A stretch of 57,553 nucleotides of DNA from Nitrospina sp. (GCA_018697205.1 JABHTG010000016.1:1-57553); one strand, 5' to 3'; positions 18,280 through 28,357 are shown, counted from the stretch's first letter. Numbers and translations are program-made. Notes: a model not told the origin generated them from the sequence alone.

Positions 18280-19500
18280 ATGGAACGAAATTTCCCTACT
18301 ATCGATAAAATGCTGATCACGACATTGTTTTTGTTTGCAATGTTTTCTATGTTCTCCATCAGTATTTCTCAAGTCTCTGCAGGAATAGGAGGATTGCTTT
18401 GGTTGATAAAAACTCATCTTACTAAGACATGGAAAGAACAACGTTGGCCTCTAGGAATCCCGGTCTTATTGTTTGCCCTGGCTAGCTTATTGGCAGTAGC
18501 TGATGCTTATGATGCAAGCTACAGCTTCAAGTCTCTAAAAAAACTACTAGAGTTTCTAATTTTTTTCTGGGTATTAAATTGTGTCCGAGAAGAAAGTATT
18601 AGGAACTCTCTATCACTAGTTCTCATAGCCTCTGCAACAGTTGCAGGTCTATTGGGACTCTACCAATATTGGCAAGATCTAGGACCAACAATCCAAATAG
18701 AGTCTTCCAACCGACCTGAAGGTAGCCTTAGTACCTACATGACCTTTGCTGGCCTTTTAATGCTGGTTGGAGTAATTGCTTTAGCGCGAGGGCTGTTTCA
18801 AAAACCAATGAAAAGGTGGGTGTGGGCTTCAATTGGGATAATAATACTCGCCCTTTTATTGACCCACACTCGCCAAGCTTGGTTCGGATTTTTAATAGGT
18901 GCAGTTTTTCTGGTTTTCGTCTGGAGAAAAAAAGTTATTTTACTTCTCCCAATCATCCTTTTGTTTTTTTACACAGTCTCGCCAATATCTGTACAGACCA
19001 GAATTATGGCTCCTTTCTACGGGTCGGGAGACGCAACTCTTGAAGCTCGAATAAACCTTTGGCAAGTTGGGTGGAAAATTTTCAAGGATTACCCTTTGAC
19101 CGGGTGTGGTTTTAGTTGCGTGGACTTGGTTAATAGCCAATATCCAGACCCCTTATACGAAAAGACTCAAGACCTTCGCAGATCCGTCAAATATCTTCAA
19201 GGAATGCACAATAATTTCATGCAACTTGCTGTAGATACTGGGACCTTAGGATTAACCGCATGGATTGGAATCTGGGTTTGTTTTTTTCGTTTGTTATATC
19301 ATCGAGCAAAAACCCTCAAGGAATATCCCCAGGAAGGCTGGGCCATATTTGGAAGTGCCTCAGCGGCTCTCGCTTTTCTTGCTGGAGGTCTTTTTGAATC
19401 TAATTTATATGACACTGAAGTCGTTATGGTTCTTTATTTTATTATGGCATTACCTTTTTCTGGTAATGAGAATAATCAAAATGACGCTCTCAAAAAATAA
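18280..19500 (+). CDS. O-antigen ligase/polymerase family membrane protein
   Basis: This hydrophobic protein of 406 residues has roughly ten membrane segments and a larger periplasmic loop. The loop region around 245-320 contains RINLWQVGWKIFKDYPLTGCG and a later MHNNFMQLAVDTG stretch, the signature of Wzy_C/WaaL proteins. These enzymes join O-antigen to lipid A-core (WaaL) or polymerise O-units (Wzy); the sequence alone does not separate the two. It follows the CDP-sugar genes and precedes a glycosyltransferase on the same strand. No strong ribosome binding site is visible; an internal Met at residue 11 is possible. Confidence 0.85.
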   Translation: MERNFPTIDKMLITTLFLFAMFSMFSISISQVSAGIGGLLWLIKTHLTKTWKEQRWPLGIPVLLFALASLLAVADAYDASYSFKSLKKLLEFLIFFWVLNCVREESIRNSLSLVLIASATVAGLLGLYQYWQDLGPTIQIESSNRPEGSLSTYMTFAGLLMLVGVIALARGLFQKPMKRWVWASIGIIILALLLTHTRQAWFGFLIGAVFLVFVWRKKVILLLPIILLFFYTVSPISVQTRIMAPFYGSGDATLEARINLWQVGWKIFKDYPLTGCGFSCVDLVNSQYPDPLYEKTQDLRRSVKYLQGMHNNFMQLAVDTGTLGLTAWIGIWVCFFRLLYHRAKTLKEYPQEGWAIFGSASAALAFLAGGLFESNLYDTEVVMVLYFIMALPFSGNENNQNDALKK

Positions 19501-19616
19501 AACTGCAATTTAGAATTAGCCCTTAAAAATACTAACCAAGTCAAAACTACTATTAATTCAATTATGCAGTATATTTTCGGAATCAAAGTTTTAGCCATAA
19601 TATAGAATAAATACCT

Positions 19617-20765
19617 ATGAACAAAGTCTTCCATATCAGCGGAACCACCATCCCAGGAGGCGGCCCTGAGCACATTTTTCAATTATTCAAACGACTAAAT
19701 GAAAATGAATGGGAAATTGTCATATGCACTGCAAAAGACGGTTTATATTGGGAAAAATTTAATTCGCTCGGAATAAAAACTTACAACCTTAACCTTAGAA
19801 TTCTTTCTATAAAAAATGCATGGAAACTTTTCCTGATTTTACGGAAAGAAAAACCCGACTTGATTCACACTCATGGCAAGGGGCCTGGGCTCTATGGAAG
19901 ACTTATTAGCTTTTTGTTAAAGATTCCAACAATACACACTTTCCACGGGTTTCACTATAAAAGCCTACCCATCTTTACTCGATGGCTCCATTTAGCGGTA
20001 GAGACTTTTCTAAGCCTGCTTACAGATCAGCATATTTTCGTAAGCGCTGGAGAAAAAACAAAGGCTCGTGTTTTAAAGTTTCTCGATGAAAAAAATTCTA
20101 CTGTTATTCATAATGGAGTCGACCACGATTACATTCACAATCTTCATATTAGTCGGGATACCGCTCTCAAACTTTCTGGAAGTGAAGACTGGGAACCAAA
20201 TAAAATATTAGGAACTATTTCACGCCTTTCACCTGAGAAAGGAATTCTCGATCTTTTAGCAGCATTTTCTAAGTCAATTAAAGAAATACCTGACCTAAGA
20301 TTAATCATTATCGGAGGTCACTCCAAAGAACACAATGATTACTACTTAAAAATAAAAGAACTAATAGATAAAGAAAGTTTAACTGACTACATCCGTATTC
20401 TTGGGTACCGGCACGATGCAGTTAAAATTTTAAAGTGTCTTGACTTTTACATTTCATCATCTCTAAGCGAAGGACTTCCTATAAGCATTCTTGAAGCGTT
20501 AGCGTCGGGAACTCCAACCATAGCGACAGAAATCCCAGGGAACAAAGACATACTTTGCAATTCAATCTTCGGGGTACTAGCTGAGCCAGGTTCTCCTGAA
20601 AGTCTTTGCAGGGGAATTATTAAAATGGCTAACTTAGCTCAAAGTGAACGTGATTTCCTTTCTAGAAATGGCTACAATCGTATAAAAAATCACTTTTCAA
20701 TTGACGAAATGGTTTTTAAAACTGTTCTACTTTACAAACAAGTCTTAAAACTAAATAATGCATAG
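19617..20765 (+). CDS. Glycosyltransferase, GT4 family (GT-B fold)
   Basis: The 382-residue protein has a GT-B layout. The N-terminal acceptor half holds ISGTTIPGGGPEH and IHTHGKGPGLYGR. The C-terminal donor half holds GTISRLSPEKGILDLL and SLSEGLPISILEAL. The ExxxxxxxE pattern is present in EGLPISILE. It should transfer a sugar from a nucleotide donor to a growing O-unit on the inner face of the membrane. The neighbouring gene is the O-antigen ligase/polymerase. The specific donor is unknown. Confidence 0.87.
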   Translation: MNKVFHISGTTIPGGGPEHIFQLFKRLNENEWEIVICTAKDGLYWEKFNSLGIKTYNLNLRILSIKNAWKLFLILRKEKPDLIHTHGKGPGLYGRLISFLLKIPTIHTFHGFHYKSLPIFTRWLHLAVETFLSLLTDQHIFVSAGEKTKARVLKFLDEKNSTVIHNGVDHDYIHNLHISRDTALKLSGSEDWEPNKILGTISRLSPEKGILDLLAAFSKSIKEIPDLRLIIIGGHSKEHNDYYLKIKELIDKESLTDYIRILGYRHDAVKILKCLDFYISSSLSEGLPISILEALASGTPTIATEIPGNKDILCNSIFGVLAEPGSPESLCRGIIKMANLAQSERDFLSRNGYNRIKNHFSIDEMVFKTVLLYKQVLKLNNA

Positions 20766-20843
20766 AATTAGATGCGTTAGAAAAAATTTAGCTCAAAGAA
20801 TTTTCTTAAAAAACCAATCCAATAACCTTAACTTATTTACACT

Positions 20844-21632
20844 CTACATACGGTAGTATCGGGTTAAACCACCATAACTCTCGCTCGAAAAACCTAATAT
20901 CTTTTGATCATCTTTTGTTTCAGCATAGATCCGATCGACTCGAGAAAGAATTTCTTTTTTAAGAGAACTAAGAATTTTATTTTCATACCCTTCAACATCA
21001 ATTTTAACAATATCTATGCACTGATATTTTTCCAAAACCTCACTAAGGACGTGATTAGCTAACAATACTTTAACTGTTATAAGTCTATTAGATGACTGTC
21101 CAGAAATATTTTCTACACCTTCTTTGACGAGTCCTCCGTACCTTCCAGTATCTTCACAAGAAAAATCAAATTCCCCCTCGTCCACTCCGATTGCACACTC
21201 ATTCAAGATATAGCGGTTTTCATATCCTTTTAAGTTCTCACGTAATCTTTCAATATTCCGGGGAACAGGCTCGAATAGATACACTTGCACATTTGAATTT
21301 CTTGTTAAAAAATAAAGTGCACTTATTCCTATGTTTGATCCAAAATCTACTGCCACAGAAATATCTTTAGAAGCTCTATAATCTAGCTTCCCAAAACATT
21401 CTATAAGAGTAATCAGGTCATGGTGGCTAAAAGTTAAAGTACTCTGCAACCCTAATGGAGTACGGATAAAAAATTTTTGCGGGTAAGATCCTACTTCGAA
21501 TACATAGCGAAATAATACCTTTAGAGGACTTTTAAAATAAATAAAAATATTAATAAAAGCTAAATAAAAAGACTTGTGTAATAAAGCAGCTGAAAAACTT
21601 TTAATCGAGTGTTGGCTCACGGATATATGCAA
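20844..21632 (-). CDS. FkbM-family methyltransferase
   Basis: This 262-residue SAM methyltransferase has motif I VDFGSNIG, the acidic FEPVP strand and the FkbM signature VKIDVEGYE. FkbM proteins O-methylate sugars or macrolides, and in LPS loci they often cap or decorate glycans. The upstream Met codon is TTG at 21632; no ATG precedes the conserved core, and an in-frame GTG at 21620 is an alternative. It faces the glycosyltransferase convergently, marking the end of the surface-glycan locus. Confidence 0.83.
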   Translation of the reverse strand: MHISVSQHSIKSFSAALLHKSFYLAFINIFIYFKSPLKVLFRYVFEVGSYPQKFFIRTPLGLQSTLTFSHHDLITLIECFGKLDYRASKDISVAVDFGSNIGISALYFLTRNSNVQVYLFEPVPRNIERLRENLKGYENRYILNECAIGVDEGEFDFSCEDTGRYGGLVKEGVENISGQSSNRLITVKVLLANHVLSEVLEKYQCIDIVKIDVEGYENKILSSLKKEILSRVDRIYAETKDDQKILGFSSESYGGLTRYYRM

Positions 21633-21750
21633 ATACTATTAAATTAATAAAACAGAAGATATGGATAAAAAAATTTAACACCTTAAATTCTAAAAACAAC
21701 GATCAGTTAAGAAGGTAATTAAATAACTACGCTTATAAAGCGTCTTTCGT

Positions 21751-22290
21751 TTATAACAAACTTATAATTGTTTGAGAAAATTGATTAACAGAATTACCAC
21801 CTTGGCCCAAAACAACATTCTCAAAGCTTGTAACTGGCAAATCAACGCAAACAGCATTAAGGTTGATCAACTCATTGTAAGTGATGTCATCCTCGGGCCT
21901 AGGAACTTCTCCTTTCACCAAAGAGGCTCTAACTAAAACAACCGTTGCCGTTCCCATCGCTCCAATAATACTACCAAAACGATAGTGATCTGTAAGAATC
22001 TGAGGGATAATTGGATCGTCCCAAAGCGATTTTTTTGCTCCTTTACCACCTACTAAAATAATGGCGTGGTACTTTCCCGAAATTCCAATTTGTTTATTCC
22101 AATCTACAATCATTCCGTTGGGCTGAAATTTCTCATTGTTCACACTTCGGGCTTCTTGACCAGATTTTGATAGCACAACAACATTAGCCCCACTTTGTTC
22201 TAAAGTACTTCTAACTCCGTTAAGTTCCTGTTCACAAAACTGACTTTTGGGCATAATAATTAAAATATGCTTCCCAAATAAATTTCCCAT
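21751..22290 (-). CDS. DJ-1/PfpI family protein lacking the nucleophilic cysteine
   Basis: The 179-residue protein has the DJ-1/PfpI flavodoxin-like fold. Its start ILIIMPKSQFCEQEL carries the conserved glutamate, followed by IILVGGKGAK and the elbow IIGAMGTATVV. Where the family has the nucleophile Cys of the AAIC motif, this protein has Met112-Gly113 and no Cys. Glyoxalase/deglycase or protease-like activity of the usual kind is therefore unlikely; a structural or binding role is possible. A strong AAAGGGG site precedes the ATG. It is divergent from trmL. Confidence 0.8.
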   Translation of the reverse strand: MGNLFGKHILIIMPKSQFCEQELNGVRSTLEQSGANVVVLSKSGQEARSVNNEKFQPNGMIVDWNKQIGISGKYHAIILVGGKGAKKSLWDDPIIPQILTDHYRFGSIIGAMGTATVVLVRASLVKGEVPRPEDDITYNELINLNAVCVDLPVTSFENVVLGQGGNSVNQFSQTIISLL

Positions 22291-22448
22291 CGCCCCTTTT
22301 TCAAGTTATATTAGAGTTGCATCAATTATGAAGCAATATAACACTCCTCTTAGTTAAACGTTCACTTGTTAGTGATCTTCCTGTTATCTAAGGAATTCGA
22401 TCTTAAAATTGGTATATTATTTCTTTAAAAAAAATAGAACCAAGCAAC

Positions 22449-22913
22449 ATGCCCCACGACTTTTCAATCGTTTTAGTCACGCCAGAAATCCCGACAAATA
22501 CTGGTTCTATTGGGCGCCTTTGTTTGGCCACAAATAGCACACTACATTTAATTGACCCTCTTGGATTTGACATCAGTGATTCTAGAGTCAAACGAGCGGG
22601 TCTAGACTACTGGAAACATCTAGATGTAAAGCGCCACAAAAGCTTTGAAGTATTTCTTGATTCACTGCCAACAGGCGCTCCGACCGTTTTCTTTTCTAAA
22701 AAATCAAAAAATTCCCTATATGAGAAAAAATTCGAACAAGGGTCATATTTAATTTTTGGATGTGAAACTAAAGGTCTAGGTGATGAATTGATTGAAAAAT
22801 TTTCTAAAGACACCTTTAATATCCCTCAATATGACGATCGAGTTCGTTCTCTTAATTTAGCTAATGCCGCAAGTATTGTTGTTTATGAAGCTATCCGTCA
22901 ATTAGGATACTGA
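22449..22913 (+). CDS. trmL: tRNA (cytidine(34)-2'-O)-methyltransferase
   Basis: This 154-residue SPOUT-class enzyme methylates the ribose of wobble base 34 in certain tRNA-Leu species. The knot motifs are present: PEIPTNTGSIGRLC at the N-terminus, FGCETKGLGDEL in the middle, and the C-terminal VRSLNLANAASIVVYEA. The length is that of the family (about 155). It stands alone on the plus strand, convergent with the STAS-like gene. Confidence 0.92.
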   Translation: MPHDFSIVLVTPEIPTNTGSIGRLCLATNSTLHLIDPLGFDISDSRVKRAGLDYWKHLDVKRHKSFEVFLDSLPTGAPTVFFSKKSKNSLYEKKFEQGSYLIFGCETKGLGDELIEKFSKDTFNIPQYDDRVRSLNLANAASIVVYEAIRQLGY

Positions 22914-22947
22914 TTACAAAAAGAACATATTGACTTGAGGTTTAATT

Positions 22948-23310
22948 CTACAGATCAGAGTCTACTAATCCATCTTCATCAAATATTTCTTGGAGAGTTT
23001 TACGATCGCGGCTTTGAATAAACTCCTCTTCTTTTCTATTGATAAAATTATTAATTCGCTGAAGAAGTTCATCCGATGTATTTCTCATGCTAACATGAGT
23101 CATTATCAGCTCTCTCCCAAAGAGTTCCAATAGGCTACCAAAGCATCTATTTAAAAATGGAGTGAGCACCAGTTTTATACCTTCAAAGTCTAACTCCACC
23201 ATGAAACCTTTCATCAATTCAGGCCTTATCAAATCAAGAACCTTTTCTCCATCATCAATTGAAGAACATTTTTCTCCAACTATTTTTTTTAAAATTATTC
23301 GCAAAGCCAT
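22948..23310 (-). CDS. Small STAS-like (DUF4325-type) protein
   Basis: This 120-residue protein resembles the STAS-like alternating domain group. It has a short N-terminal strand, the VELDFEGIKLVLTPFLNRCFG segment (a beta strand leading into a helix) and then a strand-helix with ELLQRINNFI. Such domains occur in regulatory or anti-sigma-like settings, often paired with ATPase domains. None is adjacent here. The match is by pattern and not certain. The ATG is at the end of a divergent region shared with hflX. Confidence 0.6.
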   Translation of the reverse strand: MALRIILKKIVGEKCSSIDDGEKVLDLIRPELMKGFMVELDFEGIKLVLTPFLNRCFGSLLELFGRELIMTHVSMRNTSDELLQRINNFINRKEEEFIQSRDRKTLQEIFDEDGLVDSDL

Positions 23311-23483
23311 AGAACCCTTAAATATAAATTCTTATCAATTTAAATTTAATCATAGTAAAATTGTACTATAGAAAGTTTAGTCTAAAAGCTGGGAAACATA
23401 TATTTTTTTTTGCCGATAAAAATAAAACTCGTTGAAAGCTTTTAAATAGTATGAATTAAAATTAACATCTGTTCAAATTAACT

Positions 23484-24797
23484 ATGAGCAAAGAAGATCA
23501 AACTTATAAAAAAGTTCCAGAAAACACAAAAGAGATTCGGGAAAAAGCTATTTTAATTGGCATTGAATTTTTTAGCAATGGTTCTTCTCTAGATAACAAC
23601 TTAAAAGAACTAAAGGGGCTGGCAGAAACCGCATATTACAACGTAATTGCAATAGTTTCTCAAAAGTTAACACGCATTAACCCAAAGTTTTTTATAGGGA
23701 AAGGAAAAGTTGAAGAAGTCGGCCAGCTTATTCGACAGTTTTCCGCAGGTATTGTTATTTTTGATGAAAACCTCTCTCCTGCTCAAAACAGAAACCTAGA
23801 AAATATATTCAAATGTAGGGTTATTGATAGGTCTTGGCTCATATTAGAAATATTTGGCAACCACGCACGTACCCGCGAGGCCAAAGCGCAAGTTGAGTTA
23901 GCTAGCTTAAAATATGCCCTACCCAGATTAACCAAAATGTGGGGACATCTTTCTAGACAGCGAGGCGGTATCGGAATGAGAGATGTTGGAGAAACTCAAA
24001 TACAATTAGATAGGCGCCTGATTCGAGATAGAATCACAAAGTTGGACCGAAAGTTAAAACAAATTGACCTTGAAAAAAAGACCCAAAGAAAAAATCGAAG
24101 CGGCATCTATAAAGTAGCACTTGTTGGTTATACAAATGCTGGGAAATCCACTCTTATGAATCAATTAACCGGAGCTGAAACGCTTGTAGAAAACAAACTA
24201 TTTGCTACTTTAGATTCTACAATTCGAAAAATTAAAAAAAACTTTCCTTATCCTGTTGTCCTTTCTGATACCGTTGGACTCATCGACAAGCTTCCTCATG
24301 CCCTAATAGCTTCTTTTAAGAGCACTTTAGACGAAGTGAGAGATGCAAACCTACTTATCAGGATGGTCGACATGAGCGATTCTAATGCGAAACGACAAAT
24401 CCAAACTACCAATAATGTTATTAATGACCTTGGTGCAGATGGCACGGACTCACTTCTTGTGTTCAACAAAGCAGATAAAGTTAATGACCCGGAGATTCTG
24501 GAATCAGAACTTCAAAGACATCCAAACGCTATTATCATTTCTAGTAAAAATGGTACTGGTCTTGATGTACTTCGTAAGTCCATAATCAGTTGTTACGAAA
24601 GTAAACTTGCCTCTTATAAAATTACCATTAAGTACGAGCAAGCCAAACTTATTCCACAAATAAGAAAATATGCTGTCATAGTTAAGTCAGATTACAAGGA
24701 CACATTTATTAGTTTGGACTTGAGGCTAGCACCAGGGGCCAAAGAAAAAATCGAAATACTTCTCAAGGATACAATTCAAGTCGGGAAAAAAAGCTAA
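23484..24797 (+). CDS. hflX: GTPase HflX
   Basis: The 437-residue protein has the HflX N-terminal domain (FIGKGKVEEV and FDENLSPAQNRNLE at about 70-107). A basic helical linker with RGGIGMRDVGETQ precedes the G domain, which has G1 GYTNAGKST (215-223), G3 DTVG and G4 NKAD. HflX splits stalled or stressed 70S ribosomes and acts in heat-shock recovery. The C-terminal extension is present at normal length. It converges with the helicase gene, leaving 12 bases between stops. Confidence 0.94.
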   Translation: MSKEDQTYKKVPENTKEIREKAILIGIEFFSNGSSLDNNLKELKGLAETAYYNVIAIVSQKLTRINPKFFIGKGKVEEVGQLIRQFSAGIVIFDENLSPAQNRNLENIFKCRVIDRSWLILEIFGNHARTREAKAQVELASLKYALPRLTKMWGHLSRQRGGIGMRDVGETQIQLDRRLIRDRITKLDRKLKQIDLEKKTQRKNRSGIYKVALVGYTNAGKSTLMNQLTGAETLVENKLFATLDSTIRKIKKNFPYPVVLSDTVGLIDKLPHALIASFKSTLDEVRDANLLIRMVDMSDSNAKRQIQTTNNVINDLGADGTDSLLVFNKADKVNDPEILESELQRHPNAIIISSKNGTGLDVLRKSIISCYESKLASYKITIKYEQAKLIPQIRKYAVIVKSDYKDTFISLDLRLAPGAKEKIEILLKDTIQVGKKS

Positions 24798-24809
24798 GGA
24801 ACAATTTCA

Positions 24810-26984
24810 TTAAATGATTATTAGTTTAGCATGATTTATAGCGATTCTCTTTTTCCCATAAGACTTTTTAAAAAAAACATCTACCTTCAAATCATCTTCG
24901 CTACCGTCTCGCTTTATAATGATTCCTGCTCCAAACTTTGGATGTAAAACCTTTGTGCCAACAGCATAAGAGATATCTTGATTTTCATTCAGAGATGACT
25001 GGACCAGAATTTCATCGACTCCATACTCAGTCGGCATTGAACTTTTGTAAGATGGCACTTCTATTCGACTCTTGTTGGTTATCACATCTGAAGGAATCGC
25101 CATTAAAAACTGAGATGGCGGATAATTGAAAGTATTACCATAAATTCTTCTCATTCTTGCATTACTAATGCAAAGTTTCTTTTTAGCTCTAGTGATACCG
25201 ACATAACACAATCGTCTTTCCTCTTCATATTCTTCTGGATCAGACATTGAGCTTGCGTGTGGGAGGAGTCCGTCTTCCAATCCAATAATATAAACAGAAT
25301 CATACTCTAACCCTTTACATGTATGAAGGGTCATCATTTGCAAAACACCACGGGAATCATCTATCGAATCTGCATCAGAAACCAACGCTGTAGTATCTAA
25401 AAATTGTTGTAAAGTCTCTCCCCTTTCTTCTGATTGTTGAATAGCAGTATAAAGCTCATTTAATGTGTCTATACGGTCTTTACTTTCTCGAGTATCTTCA
25501 TTTTTTAACATGGCTGCATAACCAGTACGTTCAACAACCTCTTGAAAAAAATCAACCAATTCCACATTCTCATAAATCGAACGTAACCCGTCCATTATCT
25601 CAAGAAAACTTACAATCTTATTTTTTGTTCCAGATGCAACTATCCGAGAATGGCTAACCTGACGCAAACCTTCCATTAAAATAATATTTTTCTCTTCACT
25701 AAATTTCTCTACCTTGACTAATGAAGTCTTACCAATTCCACGAGTAGGAACATTAATGATCCGGCGAAGCGAAACAGAGTCTGACGGATTAATAATTACC
25801 CGAACAAACGCTAATATATCCTTGATTTCCTTGCGTTCATAAAATCGAAATCCGCCTATCAGACGGTAAGGGATATCATATCCCCTTAAAGCTTCTTCCA
25901 TTGCACGAGACTGAGCATTGGTGCGATAGAGCACAGCCATATTGTTAAATAGAACTGCTTCTTCCTGATTGTGTTTTACAATAAACTCACATACGGAACG
26001 AGCTTCATCATTTTCATCTTCGGCTCGATAGTAAATAATTGGTGTTCCCTGTTCATTCTGAGTCCAAAGAGTTTTTTCTTTTCGGTTTGTATTTTCCGAT
26101 ACGACTCCAGCCGCAGCTTTAAGAATGACTTGGGTTGAACGGTAATTTTCTTCCAGCTTAATTACGTGAGTATTTGGGAAGTCTTTTTCAAAGTTTAAAA
26201 TATTCTCTATATTAGCTCCTCTCCACCTATAAATACTCTGATCATCATCTCCCACAGCACAAACATTGCCATGCTTTGAGGCAAGTAAACAAACCAATTT
26301 ATATTGTGTCGCGTTTGTATCCTGGAATTCATCAACTAGAATTTGTTGGAACTGGTTACTGTAGCGCTCTAAAATCAATTCTGATTCTTTAAGTAAGCGA
26401 ACAGTCATTATCAGAAGATCATCAAAGTCTAAAGCATTGCTTATTTTTAAACTATGTTGATATAAAGGATAAACTTCAGCTGCTTTCATTTTGGCTCCGA
26501 AAGGCAGGTTATCTGAGTCAATATCTGCTGGAAAAACAAAATCGTTTTTAAAACTACTAATATGATTTAACAATGTTTTAGGTGGAAATGCTTCAGCTTC
26601 GATATCAATTGACCTCATGCATTGTTTTATTAGAGATAACTGATCACTAGAGTCATAAATAACAAATTCTCTAGAGTAATCTAATTCATTGATATGTTTT
26701 CTAAGGAGTCGAAGACAAAAAGAGTGAAACGTACTAATCCAAGGAGAAGATAAACCATCACTAGAAAGCATTTTAAAGACACGATGCTTCATTTCACCAG
26801 CAGCCTTATTGGTAAAAGTAATAGCAAGAATACTATCCGGGTTCATTCCCTGTTGAATTAGGTTCGCAATCCTTGATGTAATCACTCGCGTCTTACCGGA
26901 ACCAGCGCCAGCCACAACCAATAATGGCCCTTTATCATGTTTGACCGCTTCTAATTGTTGAGGGTTTAATGATTCAAAATTCAT
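24810..26984 (-). CDS. uvrD: UvrD/PcrA-type superfamily 1 DNA helicase
   Basis: This 724-residue SF1A helicase contains motif I AGAGSGKT (25-32), motif II VDEFQD, motif III GDDDQSIYRWRGA, motif IV/V-type LEENYRST and TLHTCKGLEYD, and motif VI YVGITRAKK. The C-terminal tail with KVLHPKFGAG is the PcrA/UvrD tudor-like RNA polymerase-binding region. It acts in nucleotide excision repair, mismatch repair and clearing of replication blocks. The length is typical. It is transcribed separately from htrA, as a terminator lies between them. Confidence 0.95.
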   Translation of the reverse strand: MNFESLNPQQLEAVKHDKGPLLVVAGAGSGKTRVITSRIANLIQQGMNPDSILAITFTNKAAGEMKHRVFKMLSSDGLSSPWISTFHSFCLRLLRKHINELDYSREFVIYDSSDQLSLIKQCMRSIDIEAEAFPPKTLLNHISSFKNDFVFPADIDSDNLPFGAKMKAAEVYPLYQHSLKISNALDFDDLLIMTVRLLKESELILERYSNQFQQILVDEFQDTNATQYKLVCLLASKHGNVCAVGDDDQSIYRWRGANIENILNFEKDFPNTHVIKLEENYRSTQVILKAAAGVVSENTNRKEKTLWTQNEQGTPIIYYRAEDENDEARSVCEFIVKHNQEEAVLFNNMAVLYRTNAQSRAMEEALRGYDIPYRLIGGFRFYERKEIKDILAFVRVIINPSDSVSLRRIINVPTRGIGKTSLVKVEKFSEEKNIILMEGLRQVSHSRIVASGTKNKIVSFLEIMDGLRSIYENVELVDFFQEVVERTGYAAMLKNEDTRESKDRIDTLNELYTAIQQSEERGETLQQFLDTTALVSDADSIDDSRGVLQMMTLHTCKGLEYDSVYIIGLEDGLLPHASSMSDPEEYEEERRLCYVGITRAKKKLCISNARMRRIYGNTFNYPPSQFLMAIPSDVITNKSRIEVPSYKSSMPTEYGVDEILVQSSLNENQDISYAVGTKVLHPKFGAGIIIKRDGSEDDLKVDVFFKKSYGKKRIAINHAKLIII

Positions 26985-27011
26985 ACGACAGATCTATTCT
27001 TCAAGGTCTTT

Positions 27012-27053
27012 AAAAAAAGAACGGCGCTCTTTCGAACAAACCGAAAAAACGCC
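27012..27053 (-). terminator. Intrinsic terminator of the HtrA gene
   Basis: On the minus strand GGCG (27053-27050) pairs with CGCC (27026-27023), and inside it TTTCG pairs with CGAAA around a 7-base loop. A T-rich tract (GTTCTTTTTTT) follows. Position and orientation fit termination of the htrA transcript before uvrD. Confidence 0.7.
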
Positions 27054-27129
27054 ATTCAATAATCGCCTCAACTTACATTGTTTTTGAAATCAGGGAAAGG
27101 GTAAAATTCACCCCATCCATCTAAAATTT

Positions 27130-28281
27130 TTAGCTCATCATACCCTCTGGGAATGGTTGTAGAATAGCTTCTACTGTAATATTTTTCCCTTCGCGCACCA
27201 GTTTAATAGAAATTTCTTTACCGGCAGGTGTATAAACCACCTCTTTAGGGAGGTTTCTTGAGCTATTTATAGTGTGACCGTCAAATTCTACAATCACATC
27301 ATTCATTTTTAATCCAGCTTTATAAGCAGGACTATCAACAACTACCTCTCTAACGAGAGACCCCTGATCAACACCTAATTTTAGAGACTCTTTATCAGCC
27401 AAAGAAATATCTTGAACTGATACACCAAGCCAACTACGTGTCACTTTTCCATTAGCTTTAAGCTCTGGTATCAATTTTTTTGCCAAGTCCACTGGAAGCG
27501 AAAAACCAAGGCCCTGTCCCATCTGCATAACAGCCGTATTGATACCTACGACTTCTCCGTTCGTATTTATTAGCGGGCCGCCACTATTCCCAGGATTGAT
27601 GGGCGTGTCAGTTTGTATAAAATCATCATATGGTGTTGCACCAAGCGATCTACCTTTAGCACTAACTATTCCTACCGTGACTGTTAGATCAAGACCAAAC
27701 GGACTTCCGATAGCCATTACCCAGTCACCTGGCTTTAATTCCTCAGAGTATCCAAGAGGAATCACCGGAAGAGGGTCAGGAGAATCTATTTTTATAAGAG
27801 CTAAGTCGGCCACTCTATCCATCCCGATTACTTTCCCCTTGAACAGGCCACCTGTTGATAATGCAATTTGTACAGAATCTGAACTTTCTATTACATGAGC
27901 ATTGGTCAGAATATAACCCTCTTTATGAATTATAAACCCAGAGCCCTCTCCTTTTTGGCGAAACTCTTTGGGCCCATGAGGTTTCATTTGAGGAGGTGTC
28001 ATACGAGGCATACCATAAGGAGAATTACTATAAGGAAAGTTACCATATGCCTTTGTAATTTTTTTCATTGGCTTAACATTAACTACTGCAGGACTCAATT
28101 TTTCGGCCAATCCACGAAAAAGTGTCCCACCAACAGGAGAAATATCTTGATTGGTTCTTGTTGTTTTTTCAGTCCAAATTTTTTCAACACTAGCCACACC
28201 ATAACCTGACATGATAAATACTGCTGTAATTGCAGTTGCTATCAAAACACCTTTCTTAGCCCAATTACTTGAAATTTCCAT
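27130..28281 (-). CDS. htrA: HtrA/DegP-family periplasmic serine protease
   Basis: The 383-residue protein begins with one hydrophobic segment (about 11-31), a signal anchor or signal peptide, so the protease faces the periplasm. A proline/glycine-rich linker (about 78-110) follows. The trypsin-like domain has His129 (TNAHVI), Asp159 (ADLALIKI) and Ser233 (GNSGGPL). A single PDZ domain covers about 285-375. One PDZ and a likely anchor resemble DegS or HhoA more than two-PDZ DegP. It degrades or senses misfolded envelope proteins. The start follows an AAGGAAAAT site. Confidence 0.93.
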   Translation of the reverse strand: MEISSNWAKKGVLIATAITAVFIMSGYGVASVEKIWTEKTTRTNQDISPVGGTLFRGLAEKLSPAVVNVKPMKKITKAYGNFPYSNSPYGMPRMTPPQMKPHGPKEFRQKGEGSGFIIHKEGYILTNAHVIESSDSVQIALSTGGLFKGKVIGMDRVADLALIKIDSPDPLPVIPLGYSEELKPGDWVMAIGSPFGLDLTVTVGIVSAKGRSLGATPYDDFIQTDTPINPGNSGGPLINTNGEVVGINTAVMQMGQGLGFSLPVDLAKKLIPELKANGKVTRSWLGVSVQDISLADKESLKLGVDQGSLVREVVVDSPAYKAGLKMNDVIVEFDGHTINSSRNLPKEVVYTPAGKEISIKLVREGKNITVEAILQPFPEGMMS

Positions 28282-28357
28282 ATATTTTCCTTATTAAAAT
28301 TTATTCAGATACATTTTTTTAACCTAGGAAAAGAATAACATTCGAATTCTATTTTTA

